Assembly (NCBI RefSeq): GCF_018224615.1
Contig: NZ_JAGTUK010000003.1
Span: 248,001-312,000 of the forward strand
Length of the DNA: 64,000 bases
Direction of reading: 5' to 3'
From: Microbacterium paraoxydans
GTDB taxonomy: Bacteria > Actinomycetota > Actinomycetes > Actinomycetales > Microbacteriaceae
Numbering within the stretch: the first letter of the stretch is position 1; every line of letters begins with the position of its first letter. The notes beneath the pieces were generated by a model. It searched no databases, was not told the DNA's origin, and worked only from the letters and a program-made list of their open reading frames with translations. Both the position numbers and the translations under genes were made by a program. Of the stretch, positions 19,348 through 30,319 are shown piece by piece.

Positions 19348-20127
19348 TCAGTACGTCTGGTCGATGAGGTCGGGTGAGACCTCGGACGCCGCGGCCTCGT
19401 CGACGAAGTAGACCGTGCGCTTGCGTCCCTTCGCACCTGCGGCGGGAACGCTCGTGTAACTCGCCCCGGCCAGGGCGAGCCCCAACGCGGACGCCTTGTC
19501 CGCACCGGTCAGGACGAGCCAGACGCGCTTGGAGGAGTTCAGCACGGGACGCGTGAGGGTGACGCGCTCGGGCGGGGGCTTGGGGGAGTCGCGCACCGGC
19601 AGCGCCGCCGCATCCGTGACCGTGACCTCTTCGCGATCCGGGAACAGCGATGCGATGTGGCCGTCGGGACCCACGCCAAGGAAGCACACCGCGAAGGACG
19701 GCCAGGGATGCTCGTCGGTGCCGAACCGGGCGAGCTCCGCCGCGTAGGCGGCCGCGGCCTCGTCGAGGCTCAGACCGCTGTCAGACGCCGCCACCTCATG
19801 CACGTTCTCGTCCGGAACGGGAAGGTGATCCAGCAGCGCCTGGCGTGACTGCAGCGCGTTGCGGTCGCTGTCGTCACGAGGGACGAAGCGCTCGTCGCCC
19901 CACCAGAAGTGCACGAGCGACCAATCGATGTCGGTCGTCCGCGGGTTGTCGGCGACCGCTCGCAGCACGGCACCGCCCATCGAGCCACCCGTCAGGGCGA
20001 TGTGGGCGACGCGACCGTTCCTGGTGCGCGCCTTGACGCGGGTGAGGAAACGATCGGCGACCCGGAGCGCGAGCGCTGTCGGGGTGGACTCGATCACGAC
20101 CCGCTTCTCTGCGGACGACTCCGACAT
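19348..20127 (-). CDS. pgl: 6-phosphogluconolactonase
   Basis: A 259-residue enzyme hydrolysing 6-phosphogluconolactone, step two of the oxidative pentose phosphate path. Motifs are HIALTGGSMGG, the FWWGDERFVP substrate-binding region and LGVGPDGHIASLFP. ATG 20127 is preceded by AGGAGAG eight bases upstream, which itself overlaps the end of opcA. It is the last gene of the tkt-tal-pgi-zwf-opcA-pgl operon. Confidence 0.95.
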   Translation of the reverse strand: MSESSAEKRVVIESTPTALALRVADRFLTRVKARTRNGRVAHIALTGGSMGGAVLRAVADNPRTTDIDWSLVHFWWGDERFVPRDDSDRNALQSRQALLDHLPVPDENVHEVAASDSGLSLDEAAAAYAAELARFGTDEHPWPSFAVCFLGVGPDGHIASLFPDREEVTVTDAAALPVRDSPKPPPERVTLTRPVLNSSKRVWLVLTGADKASALGLALAGASYTSVPAAGAKGRKRTVYFVDEAAASEVSPDLIDQTY

Positions 20128-20132
20128 CGGCG

Positions 20133-21068
20133 TCACTCTCCTGTCTCGGGCGGACCCAGCTTCTCCCAGCCGTCCGTGATCACTCGACCGTACAGGAGGT
20201 CGGGGTCGAGCCGACGCAGCTCCTCGGCCAGGCACTCGCGCAGCGTGCGCCGCGGCAGGTGGAGATCGTGGTTCGGCTGGTCGGGCTGCGTGAGCACGGC
20301 GATGCCGGGGGACGGGCGCTCCAGCAGGATGTCACCGGACGCACGCGTCAGGCGGACCGACTTGATGCCCTCCTCCCACTTCTCCGGACTCTCGTACGAC
20401 CACCGCACCGGAACGTCCAGCGCCATCTGCAGCCAGGCGGCCAGGAGCGCGGTCGAAGGAGAGGCCGCGGCCCCGCGCACCTCGACGGCCGTGATGGTCT
20501 CGTACGGCGGCTGATCCAGTACCGCCGCGAGCTGCTCGCGCCAGTGCGTGAGGCGGGTCCACGCGAGGTCGGTGTCGCCCGGGGCATGCGTGCGGCCGAG
20601 CAGGGCGAGGCGGTCGCGCACATCCGGCGAGGTCGCCGCGTCGGTGATGCGACGCTGCGCGATGCGGCCGAGCGGCGAGGACGACGGCGAGGTCGGTGCC
20701 TCCTCGGGCCACCACGCCACCACCGGCGCGTCCGGCAGCAGCAGCCCGGTGATCAGGCTCTCCTCGTTGCTCGCGGCGTCGCCGTAGGCGTGGAGCACCA
20801 CGACCTCACTGGCACCCGCATCTCCGCCCACGCGGATCTGCGCGTCCAGACGCGACTCCCCGTCGCTCGTGGTGAGCACGATCACGCGCATCGGATGCTC
20901 GCGCGAGGCGTCGTTCGCCGCATCGATCGCGGCCTCCGCAACGCCATTGCGCGCGGAGATCACCAGCGTGAGGACACGACCGAGGGCGACCGCGCCGCCC
21001 TCCTCGCGCACCCTGACGAGCTGCTTCGCGACCTGGCTGACGGTCGTGTCGGGAAGGTCGATGATCAC
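20133..21068 (-). CDS. opcA: Glucose-6-phosphate dehydrogenase assembly protein OpcA
   Basis: A 311-residue protein starting at GTG (IIDLPDTTVSQVAKQLV). OpcA has no known catalytic activity; in cyanobacteria and actinobacteria it activates and assembles glucose-6-phosphate dehydrogenase. The conserved AWWPEEAP segment and C-terminal LAEELRRLDPD match the family. The GTGA start overlaps the zwf stop, so the two are made together. Confidence 0.95.
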   Translation of the reverse strand: MIIDLPDTTVSQVAKQLVRVREEGGAVALGRVLTLVISARNGVAEAAIDAANDASREHPMRVIVLTTSDGESRLDAQIRVGGDAGASEVVVLHAYGDAASNEESLITGLLLPDAPVVAWWPEEAPTSPSSSPLGRIAQRRITDAATSPDVRDRLALLGRTHAPGDTDLAWTRLTHWREQLAAVLDQPPYETITAVEVRGAAASPSTALLAAWLQMALDVPVRWSYESPEKWEEGIKSVRLTRASGDILLERPSPGIAVLTQPDQPNHDLHLPRRTLRECLAEELRRLDPDLLYGRVITDGWEKLGPPETGE

Positions 21069-22615
21069 GGGCGTCTCCAGACTCGTCCGTCGCGGGCCAG
21101 CAGGGCATCGGCCGAGGCCGGGCCCCACGAACCCGGAGCGTACTGCTCCACCGGGCCGCCCTCAGCGGCCCAGTACTTCTCTACCGGGTCGAGGATCTTC
21201 CAGGAGAGCTCGACCTCCTCGTGCCGCGGGAACAGCGGCGGATCCCCGAGCAGCACATCCAGGATGAGTCGCTCGTAGGCCTCGGGGCTCGCCTCGGTGA
21301 ACGCGTGCCCGTACCCGAAGTCCATCGTGACGTCGCGCACGTTCGATCCCGTGCCCGGCACCTTCGAGCCGAACCGGATCGTCACGCCCTCGTCGGGCTG
21401 CACGCGGATGACGAGAGCGTTCTGACCGAGCTCGGAGGCGTTGCCCCTGCCGAACAGGTGCTGCGGAGCGCGGTTGAACACCACGGCGATCTCGGTCACC
21501 CGCCGCCCGAGTCGCTTGCCGGTGCGCAGGTAGAACGGCACGCCGGCCCAGCGCCGCGTGTCGATCTCCAGCTTGATCGCGGCGTAGGTCTCCGTGGTCG
21601 ACTCGGGGTTCATCCCCTCCTCGTCCAGGAAGCCCGTGACCTTCTCTCCGCCTTGCCACCCGCCGGCGTACTGTCCTCGCGCGGTCGCGAGCGACAGGTC
21701 CTCCGGCACGTGCACGGCAGCGAGCACCTTCTCCTTCTCGGCGCGCAGATGCTCCGCGGAGAGACTGATCGGTTCCTCCATCGCGGTGAGGGCGAGGAGC
21801 TGCAGGAGATGGTTCTGGATCACATCGCGCGCAGCGCCGATGCCGTCGTAGTACCCCGCGCGCCCGCCGACGCCGATGTCCTCGGCCATCGTGATCTGCA
21901 CGTGGTCCACGTAGTTGCGGTTCCAGATCGGTTCGTACAGCTCATTCGCGAAGCGCAGCGCCAGAATGTTCTGGACCGTCTCCTTGCCGAGGTAGTGGTC
22001 GATGCGGAAGATCGAGTCCGCGGGGAACGCGACCTCCAGCGCCTCGTTCAGCGCGCGCGCCGACTCCAGGTCGTGCCCGAACGGCTTCTCGATGACGACG
22101 CGACGCCACCGTTCGTCGTCGTCGGCGTCCTGACCGACCAGTCCGGAGTCCTTGAGTTGCTTCGCCACCAGCGGGAAGTCCTTGGGCGGGATCGACAGGT
22201 AGTACGCGTGGTTGCCCATGGTGCCGCGCTCCACGTCGAGACGTTCGACGGTCTCCCGGAGCTTCCGGAAGGAGTCCGGGTTGTCGAACTCGCCCGAGAC
22301 GAACCGGATGCCCTGCAACAGCTGGGTCCAGGTCTCTTCGCGGAACGGGGTTCTGGCGTGCTCCTTGACCGCGTCGTACACGACCTGCGCGAAGTCCTGA
22401 TCCTCCCAGTCGCGCCGGGCGAAACCGACGAGGGCGAATCCAGGAGGCAGCAGACCACGGTTGGCGAGGTCGTACACCGCGGGCATGAGCTTCTTGCGCG
22501 ACAGGTCGCCTGTGACGCCGAAGATCACGAGGGCACTCGGCCCGGCGATCCTGTTGAGACGGCGATCGTCGGGGTCGCGCAGCGGGTTGTGCCCGCGCGA
22601 GAGGGGAACAGACAT
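21065..22615 (-). CDS. zwf: Glucose-6-phosphate 1-dehydrogenase
   Basis: A 516-residue NADP enzyme opening the pentose phosphate pathway. It has the Rossmann loop IFGVTGDLSRKKLMPAVYD, the catalytic RIDHYLGKETVQN segment, and the C-terminal beta+alpha domain ending PGSWGPASAD. It starts at ATG 22615, 22 bases after the pgi stop, the widest internal gap in the operon. NADPH made here feeds the FAS-II genes elsewhere in the window. Confidence 0.97.
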   Translation of the reverse strand: MSVPLSRGHNPLRDPDDRRLNRIAGPSALVIFGVTGDLSRKKLMPAVYDLANRGLLPPGFALVGFARRDWEDQDFAQVVYDAVKEHARTPFREETWTQLLQGIRFVSGEFDNPDSFRKLRETVERLDVERGTMGNHAYYLSIPPKDFPLVAKQLKDSGLVGQDADDDERWRRVVIEKPFGHDLESARALNEALEVAFPADSIFRIDHYLGKETVQNILALRFANELYEPIWNRNYVDHVQITMAEDIGVGGRAGYYDGIGAARDVIQNHLLQLLALTAMEEPISLSAEHLRAEKEKVLAAVHVPEDLSLATARGQYAGGWQGGEKVTGFLDEEGMNPESTTETYAAIKLEIDTRRWAGVPFYLRTGKRLGRRVTEIAVVFNRAPQHLFGRGNASELGQNALVIRVQPDEGVTIRFGSKVPGTGSNVRDVTMDFGYGHAFTEASPEAYERLILDVLLGDPPLFPRHEEVELSWKILDPVEKYWAAEGGPVEQYAPGSWGPASADALLARDGRVWRRP

Positions 22616-22636
22616 CGGTGAGGGCTTCTCCTGCTG

Positions 22637-24244
22637 TTACTTCTGTGCGGCTTCGAAGAGGGCGAGCACGTCGTCGGAGGACTCCGTGATCGTCAGTGAG
22701 ACGACGGGACGACCGTGCTCCGCGAGCACGCCCGCGTCGCCGGCAGCCTGCGCCTGGATGAGCTGACCGAACGTGAACGGCCGACCCGGGATCTCGAGGT
22801 CGACGTCCGTGCGCTCCAGGATCTGCAGGAACACACCCTGCGCGGGACCGCCCTTGTGGTACTGGCCGGTGGAGTGCAGGAAGCGCGGCCCCCAGCCGAA
22901 CGTGGTGGGGCGACCGGAGTCCGCGGCGACGAGCTCACGCAGCCCCTGCAGCTGCGGCACCTCGAGCCGGTTGACGTACGCCTGGATCGACACGTAGCCG
23001 TCGGCGGGCAGCTGCGCCCAGAGCGCATCGAGCACGCCCTCGACCGTGCCGGACGCGGCAAGGGCAGGATCGGACACGCGCACCTCGACGCCGTTCTCCA
23101 CGAACGCGGGGGCGGTGGGTTCCGGCCGTGCGTCGAGCAGTCCGCGTGCCGCGACCTTCGCCGACTCGACATCGGGCTGGTCGAACGGGTTGATGCCGAG
23201 CAGATGTCCGGCGATCGCGGTGGCGTACTCCCACACGATGAACTGAGCGCCGAGCGTGCCGCTGACGAGGATCTCGCCCTCGTGGCGCTCGTGCAGGTGG
23301 AACTCGTTCGCGTCGTCCACCAGGCGGACGATCTGCAGGTCGCCGGGCACGGGGTCGAGCTCCGGCGAGACCGGAAGCAGAACGACCGGGAGGATGCCGG
23401 TGCCGTCCTTGCCCGTGGACTCGGCGATCAGCTGCTCGATCCAGTCGGGCAGACCCTTGATGTGCGTGCCGTCGGTGATGAGGCCGAGCTTGTCACGGCG
23501 GGGGGTGGTGGCGGCGATCGCGGCTCCCAGACGCAGCGCCGGGTTCTCCGCGGAGTCCACGGCGACCTCGAGCAGCGAGGCCTCCGCCTCGTTCAACAGC
23601 TCCTCGATGTCGACGCCGGCGAGCCCGGACGGCACGAGGCCGAACGCGGTGAGTGCCGAGTAGCGGCCGCCCACGTTCGGGTCGGCGTTGAACACGCGGT
23701 ATCCGGTCTCCCGCGCGGACGCGTCGAGCGGCGAGCCCGGGTCCGTGACGACGACGATGCGCTCGACCGGGTCGATGCCCAGGTCGCGGAACGCCGCCTC
23801 GAAGGTGCGGCGCTGCGAGTCGGTCTCCACCGTGGACCCCGACTTCGACGACACCACGAGCACGGTCTCGGCGAGGCCCTCGTCCAGGGCGGCCAGCACC
23901 TGTCCGGGAGCCGTGGAGTCGAGGATCGTGAGCGGGACGCCGGAGGTCTGCGCGATCACCTCGGGCGCGAGAGACGAGCCGCCCATTCCGGCGAGCACGA
24001 CCCGCGTGACCCCCTTCGCGGCCAGCTCCTCGCGCAGCGCCACGATCTCGGCCACCAGCGGACGCGAGACGGACACGGCCTCGACCCAGCCGAGCCGGAT
24101 CGATGCCTCCGCCTCGGCGGCGGGGCCCCACAGGGTGGCGTCACCGCTCGTGATGCGCGACGCGACCAGGTCGTGGACGAGGCTCGGGACGGTCTCCTCG
24201 ATCGCGGCGCGCGCGGCACCCGAGGCGTGGATCGCGAAAGTCAT
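22637..24244 (-). CDS. pgi: Glucose-6-phosphate isomerase
   Basis: A 535-residue phosphoglucose isomerase of the actinobacterial form fused to or co-transcribed with tal. The SIS domains are visible: [26 protein letters not shown] and the [16 protein letters not shown] segment. The C-terminal half is longer and more diverged than E. coli Pgi, as in other tal-linked enzymes. ATG 24244 overlaps the tal stop (ATGA). Its position lets fructose-6-P from tkt/tal recycle to glucose-6-P. Confidence 0.93.
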   Translation of the reverse strand: MTFAIHASGAARAAIEETVPSLVHDLVASRITSGDATLWGPAAEAEASIRLGWVEAVSVSRPLVAEIVALREELAAKGVTRVVLAGMGGSSLAPEVIAQTSGVPLTILDSTAPGQVLAALDEGLAETVLVVSSKSGSTVETDSQRRTFEAAFRDLGIDPVERIVVVTDPGSPLDASARETGYRVFNADPNVGGRYSALTAFGLVPSGLAGVDIEELLNEAEASLLEVAVDSAENPALRLGAAIAATTPRRDKLGLITDGTHIKGLPDWIEQLIAESTGKDGTGILPVVLLPVSPELDPVPGDLQIVRLVDDANEFHLHERHEGEILVSGTLGAQFIVWEYATAIAGHLLGINPFDQPDVESAKVAARGLLDARPEPTAPAFVENGVEVRVSDPALAASGTVEGVLDALWAQLPADGYVSIQAYVNRLEVPQLQGLRELVAADSGRPTTFGWGPRFLHSTGQYHKGGPAQGVFLQILERTDVDLEIPGRPFTFGQLIQAQAAGDAGVLAEHGRPVVSLTITESSDDVLALFEAAQK

Positions 24245-25353
24245 CGCTGTGCCTCCAGCGCCTCGTTGACCTGCGTGAGGAGGTCGTGCCACGAGTCGAT
24301 GAACTTGGCGACGCCTTCGTCTTCGAGGACCTGCGTGACATCGGTGAAGTCGATGCCGACCTCCGCGAGCCCGGCGAACACCTCGCGCGCCTCGTCGTAG
24401 CCACCGGTGATCGTGTCGCCCGTGACGACGCCGTGGTCGAAGGTGGCTTCGAGGGTCTTCTCCGGCATGGTGTTCACCACTCCGGGCGCGACGAGCTCGG
24501 TGACGTACAGGGTGTCGGGCAGAGCGGGGTCCTTCACCCCGGTGGATGCCCACAGGGGCCGCTGCGCGTTCGCACCGGCGGCCAGGAGGGCCTTCGCGCG
24601 GTCGGTGGCGAAGCTCTGCTCGAACAGCTCGTACGCCAGGCGGGCGTTGGCGAGCCCGGCCTTGCTCTTGAGTGCCTCTGCCGCGTCGGTACCGATCGCG
24701 GTGAGGCGCTTGTCGGTCTCCGTGTCCACCCGGGAGACGAAGAACGACGCGACCGAGTGGATCGTGGACAGGTCGACACCGGCGTCCTTGGCCTGCTCGA
24801 GCCCGGCGAGGTACGCGTCGATGACCTCCGCGTAGCGCTCCAGGCTGAAGATCAGGGTCACGTTGACGCTGATGCCCTGCGCGATGGCGGCGGTGATCGC
24901 GGGGAGGCCGGCCTTGGTGGCGGGGATCTTCACCAGCAGGTTCGGACGGTCGATCGTGGACCACAGCTGGGTGGCCTGCGCGACCGTGCCGTCGGTGTCA
25001 TGTGCGAGGTCGGGGGAGACCTCGATCGAGACGCGGCCGTCGACGTGCCCGGACTGCTCCCACACGGGGCGGAAGATGTCGAGTGCTGCGCCCACGTCCT
25101 GCGTGGTGGCGGCGAACACCGCATCCTCCGCGGTCGCGCCGGATGCGGCGAGCTCCGCCACCTGCGCGTCGTACGAGGTGTCGTTCTTGTCGGTGATCGC
25201 GTTGGCGAAGATCGTCGGGTTCGTCGTGACGCCCACGACGTTGCGCGACGAGATCAGCTCGGCGAGATTGCCGGAGGAGATGCGGGTGCGCGAGAGGTCG
25301 TCGAGCCAGATGCTGACGCCGGCCTCGGCGAGCTGTGCGGTGGGGGTGCTCAT
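24241..25353 (-). CDS. tal: Transaldolase
   Basis: A 370-residue TalB-type transaldolase transferring dihydroxyacetone units between sedoheptulose-7-P and glyceraldehyde-3-P. Motifs are [13 protein letters not shown] near the N-terminus and the Schiff-base lysine in [18 protein letters not shown] 25353 overlaps the tkt stop by four bases, and its own stop overlaps the pgi start. It is complete and in the standard actinobacterial tkt-tal-pgi order. Confidence 0.96.
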   Translation of the reverse strand: MSTPTAQLAEAGVSIWLDDLSRTRISSGNLAELISSRNVVGVTTNPTIFANAITDKNDTSYDAQVAELAASGATAEDAVFAATTQDVGAALDIFRPVWEQSGHVDGRVSIEVSPDLAHDTDGTVAQATQLWSTIDRPNLLVKIPATKAGLPAITAAIAQGISVNVTLIFSLERYAEVIDAYLAGLEQAKDAGVDLSTIHSVASFFVSRVDTETDKRLTAIGTDAAEALKSKAGLANARLAYELFEQSFATDRAKALLAAGANAQRPLWASTGVKDPALPDTLYVTELVAPGVVNTMPEKTLEATFDHGVVTGDTITGGYDEAREVFAGLAEVGIDFTDVTQVLEDEGVAKFIDSWHDLLTQVNEALEAQR

Positions 25354-27452
25354 GCGTTCTCCTTGATGGTCTCGCGTGCGGCCGCGACGACGGCCTCGGT
25401 GGTGATGCCGAACTTCTCGAAGAGGGTCTTGTAATCGGCGGAGGCGCCGAAGTGGTCGATGCCGACCGAGCGACCGCGGTCGCCCACGATGCCGCGCCAC
25501 GTGAGCACGGAGCCGGCCTCGACCGACACGCGTGCGGTGACCGACGACGGCAGCACGCTCTCGCGGTAGGCCTCGTCCTGCTCGGCGAACCACTCCAGCG
25601 AGGGCGCGGACACGACGCGGACGTTCACGCCCTCCTCGGCCAGGGCCGCGCGTGCGTTCACGGCGAGCTGCACCTCGGAGCCGGTGGCGATGATGATGAC
25701 GTCCGGCGTGCCGTTCGGAGCCTCGGCCAGCACGTACGCGCCCTTGACGGCGTTGGCGGCGGAGGCGAACACGTCACCTTCGGCGTCGCCGTCGCCGCGC
25801 TCGAACACCGGGATGTTCTGGCGGGTCAGGGCGATTCCGGCCGGGCCCTCGTGGCGGCGGAGGATCTCCAGCCACACGGCGGAGGTCTCGTTCGCGTCGG
25901 CGGGGCGCACGACGGCCAGGTTCGGGATCGCACGCAGCGTCGCCAGCTGCTCGATGGGCTGGTGCGTCGGTCCGTCCTCGCCGAGCGCGACGGAGTCGTG
26001 CGTCCAGACGAAGATGCTCGGCACGTTCATCAGTGCGGCCAGGCGCACCGCGGGGCGCATGTAGTCGCTGAAGATGAGGAAGGTGCCGCCGAACGCCCTG
26101 GTCGGACCGTGCAGCACGATGCCGTTCACGATCGCACCCATCGCGTGCTCCCGAATGCCGAAGTGCAGCACCCGGCCGTACGGGTTTCCGGACCACTCGT
26201 GCGTCGACCACTCGGCCGGGATGAACGAGGCGGCGTCCTTGATGGTCGTGAGGTTGGACTCGGCCAGGTCGGCCGACCCGCCCCACAGCTCGGGCAGCTG
26301 GGCCGCGAGCGCGTTGATCACCTGACCGGACGCGGCGCGGGTCGAGACGTCCTTGCCCGCCTCGAAGACCGGGAGAGCGGCCGCGATGTCCGTGGGGAGC
26401 TCTCGCGCCTCCACCCGGTCGAGCAGAGCCTTGCGCTCCGGATTCGCCTCGGCCCACGCGTCGAACGACTCCTGCCAGGCGGCGCGCTCCTGCGCGGCGC
26501 GCTCAGCTAGCTGACGGGTGTGCGCGATCACGTCGTCGGCCACGACGAACGTCTGCTCGGGATCGAAGCCCAGGACCTTCTTGGTCGCGGCGAGCTCATC
26601 GGAGCCGAGGGCGGAGCCGTGGATCTTGCCGGTGTTCTGCTTGCCCGGCGATGGCCAGCCGATGATGGTCTTGAGGATGATGAGCGACGGCTTGTCGGTC
26701 TCGCCCTTGGCGGCCTCGATCGCGGCGTACAGTTCGGCGACGTCCTCGACGTACTCGCCGCTCTTCTTCCAGTCGACCGTCTGCACGTGCCAGCCGTAGG
26801 CGGCGTAGCGTGCGGCCACATCCTCGGTGAACGCGACGTTGGTGTCGTCCTCGATCGAGATCTGGTTCGAGTCGTAGATCGCGATCAGGTTGCCCAGCTG
26901 CTGGTGCCCTGCCAGGGAGGAAGCCTCGCTGGTCACACCCTCCTGCAGGTCGCCGTCTCCTGCGATCACGTACACGAAGTGATCGAACGGGCTCGTGCCC
27001 GCCGCGGCATCCGGGTCGAACAGCCCGCGCTCGTACCGTGCGGCGTACGCGAAGCCGACCGCAGACGCGAGACCCTGGCCCAGGGGTCCCGTGGTGATCT
27101 CGACGCCCTTGGTGTGCCCGTACTCCGGGTGGCCGGGGGTCTTGGAGCCCCACGTGCGCAGTGCCTTGAGATCGTCGAGCTCGAGGCCGAAGCCGCCGAG
27201 GTAGAGCTGGACGTACTGCGTCAGCGAGGAGTGTCCGACGGAGAGGATGAACCGGTCACGGCCGAGCCAGTCGGTGTCGGTGGGGTCGTGGCGCAGCACA
27301 CGCTGGTAGAGCAGATACGCCGCCGGGGCCAGGCTCATGGCCGTGCCGGGGTGCCCGTTGCCCACCTTCTCGACCGCATCGGCCGCCAGGATCCGGGCGG
27401 TGTCCACCGCGCGCCGATCGATCTCGTCCCACTGCAATTCCGACACGTTCAT
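25350..27452 (-). CDS. tkt: Transketolase
   Basis: A 700-residue thiamine-diphosphate enzyme moving two-carbon ketol units. It has [20 protein letters not shown], the ThDP motif beginning GDGDLQEGV, the pyrimidine domain with [19 protein letters not shown], and a C-terminal domain. It is the first gene of the six-gene pentose phosphate operon. ATG 27452 is given; GTG 27446 is equally likely because GGAAAGGG lies eight bases before it and only about two before the ATG. Tandem 15-bp repeats lie 32-66 bases upstream. Confidence 0.96.
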   Translation of the reverse strand: MNVSELQWDEIDRRAVDTARILAADAVEKVGNGHPGTAMSLAPAAYLLYQRVLRHDPTDTDWLGRDRFILSVGHSSLTQYVQLYLGGFGLELDDLKALRTWGSKTPGHPEYGHTKGVEITTGPLGQGLASAVGFAYAARYERGLFDPDAAAGTSPFDHFVYVIAGDGDLQEGVTSEASSLAGHQQLGNLIAIYDSNQISIEDDTNVAFTEDVAARYAAYGWHVQTVDWKKSGEYVEDVAELYAAIEAAKGETDKPSLIILKTIIGWPSPGKQNTGKIHGSALGSDELAATKKVLGFDPEQTFVVADDVIAHTRQLAERAAQERAAWQESFDAWAEANPERKALLDRVEARELPTDIAAALPVFEAGKDVSTRAASGQVINALAAQLPELWGGSADLAESNLTTIKDAASFIPAEWSTHEWSGNPYGRVLHFGIREHAMGAIVNGIVLHGPTRAFGGTFLIFSDYMRPAVRLAALMNVPSIFVWTHDSVALGEDGPTHQPIEQLATLRAIPNLAVVRPADANETSAVWLEILRRHEGPAGIALTRQNIPVFERGDGDAEGDVFASAANAVKGAYVLAEAPNGTPDVIIIATGSEVQLAVNARAALAEEGVNVRVVSAPSLEWFAEQDEAYRESVLPSSVTARVSVEAGSVLTWRGIVGDRGRSVGIDHFGASADYKTLFEKFGITTEAVVAAARETIKENA

Positions 27453-27483
27453 GCCCTTTCCGACAGTTTCGAGGGCGCCCGTA

Positions 27484-27518
27484 TTCCTTGGCGCATCCGC
27501 AACTTCCCTGGCGCATCC
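27484..27518. repeat. Tandem 15-bp direct repeat upstream of tkt
   Basis: TTCCTTGGCGCATCC at 27484-27498 and TTCCCTGGCGCATCC at 27504-27518 differ at one base and are spaced exactly 20 bases apart, about two helical turns. They lie 32-66 bases before the tkt start in the promoter region of the pentose phosphate operon. They look like tandem operator half-sites for a regulator I cannot name. Confidence 0.6.
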
Positions 27519-27696
27519 CGCATCGTCTCGAGGACGGGCGGAGTGTGTGCGCAGCATCGGGCGCGCGAGTGGTTTCAGCATAGCGGTGACGGTGGTCGCG
27601 ACCGGCGGGCGAACGGCGCGGACGGCGTCATCGCGTGTCATACACTGGAGAGGTTGTCCCGTAACGCGCGCGGAGGAGGCGATCGAGATCTCGACG

Positions 27697-28602
27697 ATGT
27701 CTGATCAGACCGTACGGAAGTCGTCCATCGGTCGCACGGTGAGCGCTTACGTGACGCTGACGAAGCCCCGAGTCCTCGAACTCCTCCTCGTCTCGACCGT
27801 CCCGGTCATGTTCCTCGCGCAGGGCGGACTGCCGAACCTCTGGCTGGTCCTCGCGACCGTCATCGGCGGCTCGATGAGCGCCGGCTCGGCCGGGGCGTTC
27901 AACATGTATCTCGATCGCGACATCGACGCTCACATGCACCGGACCGAGAACCGGCCGCTGGTCACGGGCGAGGTCAGCCCACGCGGGGCGCTGATCTTCT
28001 CGTGGACTCTCGCGATCGCATCGACCGTGTGGCTCTGGTTCACCACCAACTGGCTGACGGCCACGCTCTCCGCCGCCGCCATCTTCTTCTACGTCGTCAT
28101 CTACACGATGATCCTCAAGCGGCGCACCGAGCAGAACATCATCTGGGGCGGTATCGCCGGCTGCTTCCCGGTGCTCATCGGCTGGTCGGCGGTCACCGGC
28201 TCGCTCGACTGGCCCGCGTTCATCCTGTTCCTGCTGGTCTTCCTCTGGACGCCGCCGCACTACTGGCCGCTCTCGATGAAGTACAAGGACGACTACGAGG
28301 ACGTCGACGTCCCCATGCTCGGCGTCACGCGCAACGCCTCGCAGGTCGGACTGCAGGTGATCCTCTACGCCTGGGCCACCGTCGCCTGCTCGTTGCTGCT
28401 CGTGCCGATCGCCGGCATGGGGCTCGTCTACACCGTGTCCGCCCTGGTGTTCGGCGGCTGGTTCATCTACGAGTCGCACCGCCTGTACAACCAGGCGGTG
28501 CGGGGGACCGAGGCGCGGCCGATGCGAGTCTTCCACGCCTCGATCACCTACTTGACGCTGATCTTCGTGGCGGTCGCGGTCGACCCGCTGCTGCCGTTCT
28601 GA
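27697..28602 (+). CDS. ctaB: Heme O synthase (protoheme IX farnesyltransferase)
   Basis: A 301-residue UbiA-family prenyltransferase adding farnesyl to heme B for cytochrome oxidase. The first Asp-rich motif [20 protein letters not shown] and the second region [14 protein letters not shown] are intact, with about nine membrane helices. ATG 27697 is used although GGAGGAGG at 27672-27679 lies 17 bases away. A -10-like TACACT is at 27641-27646. It is divergent from tkt, as in other actinobacteria. Confidence 0.96.
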   Translation: MSDQTVRKSSIGRTVSAYVTLTKPRVLELLLVSTVPVMFLAQGGLPNLWLVLATVIGGSMSAGSAGAFNMYLDRDIDAHMHRTENRPLVTGEVSPRGALIFSWTLAIASTVWLWFTTNWLTATLSAAAIFFYVVIYTMILKRRTEQNIIWGGIAGCFPVLIGWSAVTGSLDWPAFILFLLVFLWTPPHYWPLSMKYKDDYEDVDVPMLGVTRNASQVGLQVILYAWATVACSLLLVPIAGMGLVYTVSALVFGGWFIYESHRLYNQAVRGTEARPMRVFHASITYLTLIFVAVAVDPLLPF

Positions 28603-29048
28603 TCGGACTGCTCGTCGGACGCGGCGTCCGATACGGCGGCGGACGCGGCTGACTCGTCCGCGCGGATGACGCCGTCCTCCGTCGGAGCCATCACGTCCGA
28701 CTGCGGCGTCGCCGGATCGGCCTGCACGCGCGTCCGGTCTTCGACCGGCTCGTCGACCGCGGGCTCGAGGGCGACCGGCGCGAGTGCCGGGGAGGGAACG
28801 AGCGCACGCGCCGCCACCAGGGCGAGCGCGAGCAGCAGGCCGATGAGCCCGGCGCCGAGCACTGCGGCTCCGACCACCACGAGCGACTGTCCGACGTAGA
28901 CCTCCACGCCCGTGGCGGTGCCGTCGAGCAGCGTGCTCGTCATGGTGCCGATCTGCCCGGCGATGAGCCATCCGCCGACGCCGATCGCGGCGAGGGACAC
29001 GATGAGGAGAATCCAGAACCCGATGCTTCTGGTGACTGATCTGTGCAT
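28548..29048 (-). CDS. Membrane protein of unknown function with disordered tail
   Basis: A 166-residue protein with two predicted helices (about residues 9-30 and 53-84) and an 80-residue acidic Ala/Pro/Ser/Asp-rich tail. Homologues in Microbacteriaceae carry vague names; I assign no function. Its 3' end overlaps the end of ctaB antisense by 55 bases. It lies downstream of ctaA on the same strand, across about 66 bases. Confidence 0.65.
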   Translation of the reverse strand: MHRSVTRSIGFWILLIVSLAAIGVGGWLIAGQIGTMTSTLLDGTATGVEVYVGQSLVVVGAAVLGAGLIGLLLALALVAARALVPSPALAPVALEPAVDEPVEDRTRVQADPATPQSDVMAPTEDGVIRADESAASAAVSDAASDEQSDQNGSSGSTATATKISVK

Positions 29049-29114
29049 GCCGAACAGCCTGGCCGATGCCCTGATGAGGGCCCGGTGCGCGCGCTATGGA
29101 TCGTCTGTGCGGCC

Positions 29115-30263
29115 TCAGCGCGCGGTGAGCGCGGGGTCGACGGAGGGGGGCACCGCCGCGCCGCTGATCGCCGCGCGCTTCAGGTGCAGCACCACCACGG
29201 TGTAGGTGGCGGCGGAGAGCGACGCGAGCACCATGTGGATGCCGACCAGGATCGGGGGCAGCCCCTCGCGTGCTTGCCACACGCCGACGCCCACCTGCAC
29301 CAGGATCGCGATCACCAGCACGAGGAGCCACCGTCGAGGCTCCAGGCGGAGCGCCCAGGCCGTGACGGTGAGGAACAGCACCAGAGCGGCCAGGACGTAG
29401 CCGGGCCAGGAGTGCACGTGTGCGAGGACGGTCGCGTCGAAGCCGTGGCGGAGCACGTCTGCGTCGCCGGAGTGCGGCCCGGAGCCCGTCGTGAGGACGC
29501 CGAACAGGATGGTCACCGCGAGCGCGAGCCCGGTCACGTGCGTGACGACGGCGAACCAGGCGGGCACCGCGCGCTCGCGCGGGCCCGGCGCCGTCTTCAG
29601 CCGCACCAGGAACGCCGCCGTGATGCAGACCAGCAGCAGCGACGAGGTGTAGTGGAAGCCCACGATGAACGGGTTCAGTCCGGTCAGCACGGTGATGCCG
29701 CCGACGAGGGCCTGGGCCACCACGCCGATCAGCACGAGCCACGCCAGGAGCACCAGGTCGCGGCGCGTGGCGGTGGTGCGGACGGAGTGGACGGCTGCCG
29801 CGATGACGGCGAGCAGCAGCACGCCCGAGGCGATCGGCGAGGCGGGGAAGTGGAAGGGGAAGGCGATCGCGAAGGCGACGGCTGCGGCGATGATGCCGCC
29901 GAGCGCGAACCACAGCGCCTTCGTGACGGCGCGGCGCCCGTTGACGGTGTAGAGCACGAGCAGCACGACCGTGAGCGCGATGATTCCCACGACCCCCGTC
30001 ATCAGACGATTCCCGAACTCGATGATGCCGTGCACGCCCTGCACTTCGAGGATCGGCACGAGCGATTCCGGCGTGCACAGCGGCCAGTCGGAGCAGCCGA
30101 GGCCGGAACCGGTCAGGCGCACGGCGCCTCCGGTGCCGATGATGATGGTCTCGCTGAGGAACGACAGCCACGCGAACACGGCGAGAGCCTTACCCCACCC
30201 GCGTGATCGCGGAAGCGGAGTCGTCCGACTCGTCGGAGGGGCGGTGATGGTCGTCTCGGGCAT
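29115..30263 (-). CDS. ctaA: Heme A synthase (COX15/CtaA family)
   Basis: A 382-residue, roughly eight-helix membrane oxidase converting heme O to heme A. It shows GTGGAVRLTGSGLGCSDWPLC, EFGNRLMT with a heme-ligand context, GGITVLTGLNPFIVGFHY and VLAHVHSWPGY. The cysteine in GLGCSDWPLC and a second nearby cysteine match the extracellular pair of related enzymes. ATG 30263 follows GGAGG. It sits near but divergent to ctaB, both serving cytochrome aa3 oxidase. Confidence 0.94.
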   Translation of the reverse strand: MPETTITAPPTSRTTPLPRSRGWGKALAVFAWLSFLSETIIIGTGGAVRLTGSGLGCSDWPLCTPESLVPILEVQGVHGIIEFGNRLMTGVVGIIALTVVLLVLYTVNGRRAVTKALWFALGGIIAAAVAFAIAFPFHFPASPIASGVLLLAVIAAAVHSVRTTATRRDLVLLAWLVLIGVVAQALVGGITVLTGLNPFIVGFHYTSSLLLVCITAAFLVRLKTAPGPRERAVPAWFAVVTHVTGLALAVTILFGVLTTGSGPHSGDADVLRHGFDATVLAHVHSWPGYVLAALVLFLTVTAWALRLEPRRWLLVLVIAILVQVGVGVWQAREGLPPILVGIHMVLASLSAATYTVVVLHLKRAAISGAAVPPSVDPALTAR

Positions 30264-30319
30264 GAGTCCTCCGGCTCGTCGGCGACGTGGCGCGCGGCCC
30301 GTCCGCCAGGCGGAACCTG

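Noticed and set aside
25354..27641. Extended tkt start at 27641
   Set aside because: The extra 63 codons precede the conserved transketolase N-terminus and would cover the promoter gap with the direct repeats.
29049..29114. A small gene between ctaA and the membrane protein
   Set aside because: The 66-base gap has no start with a ribosome site and no sensible peptide.
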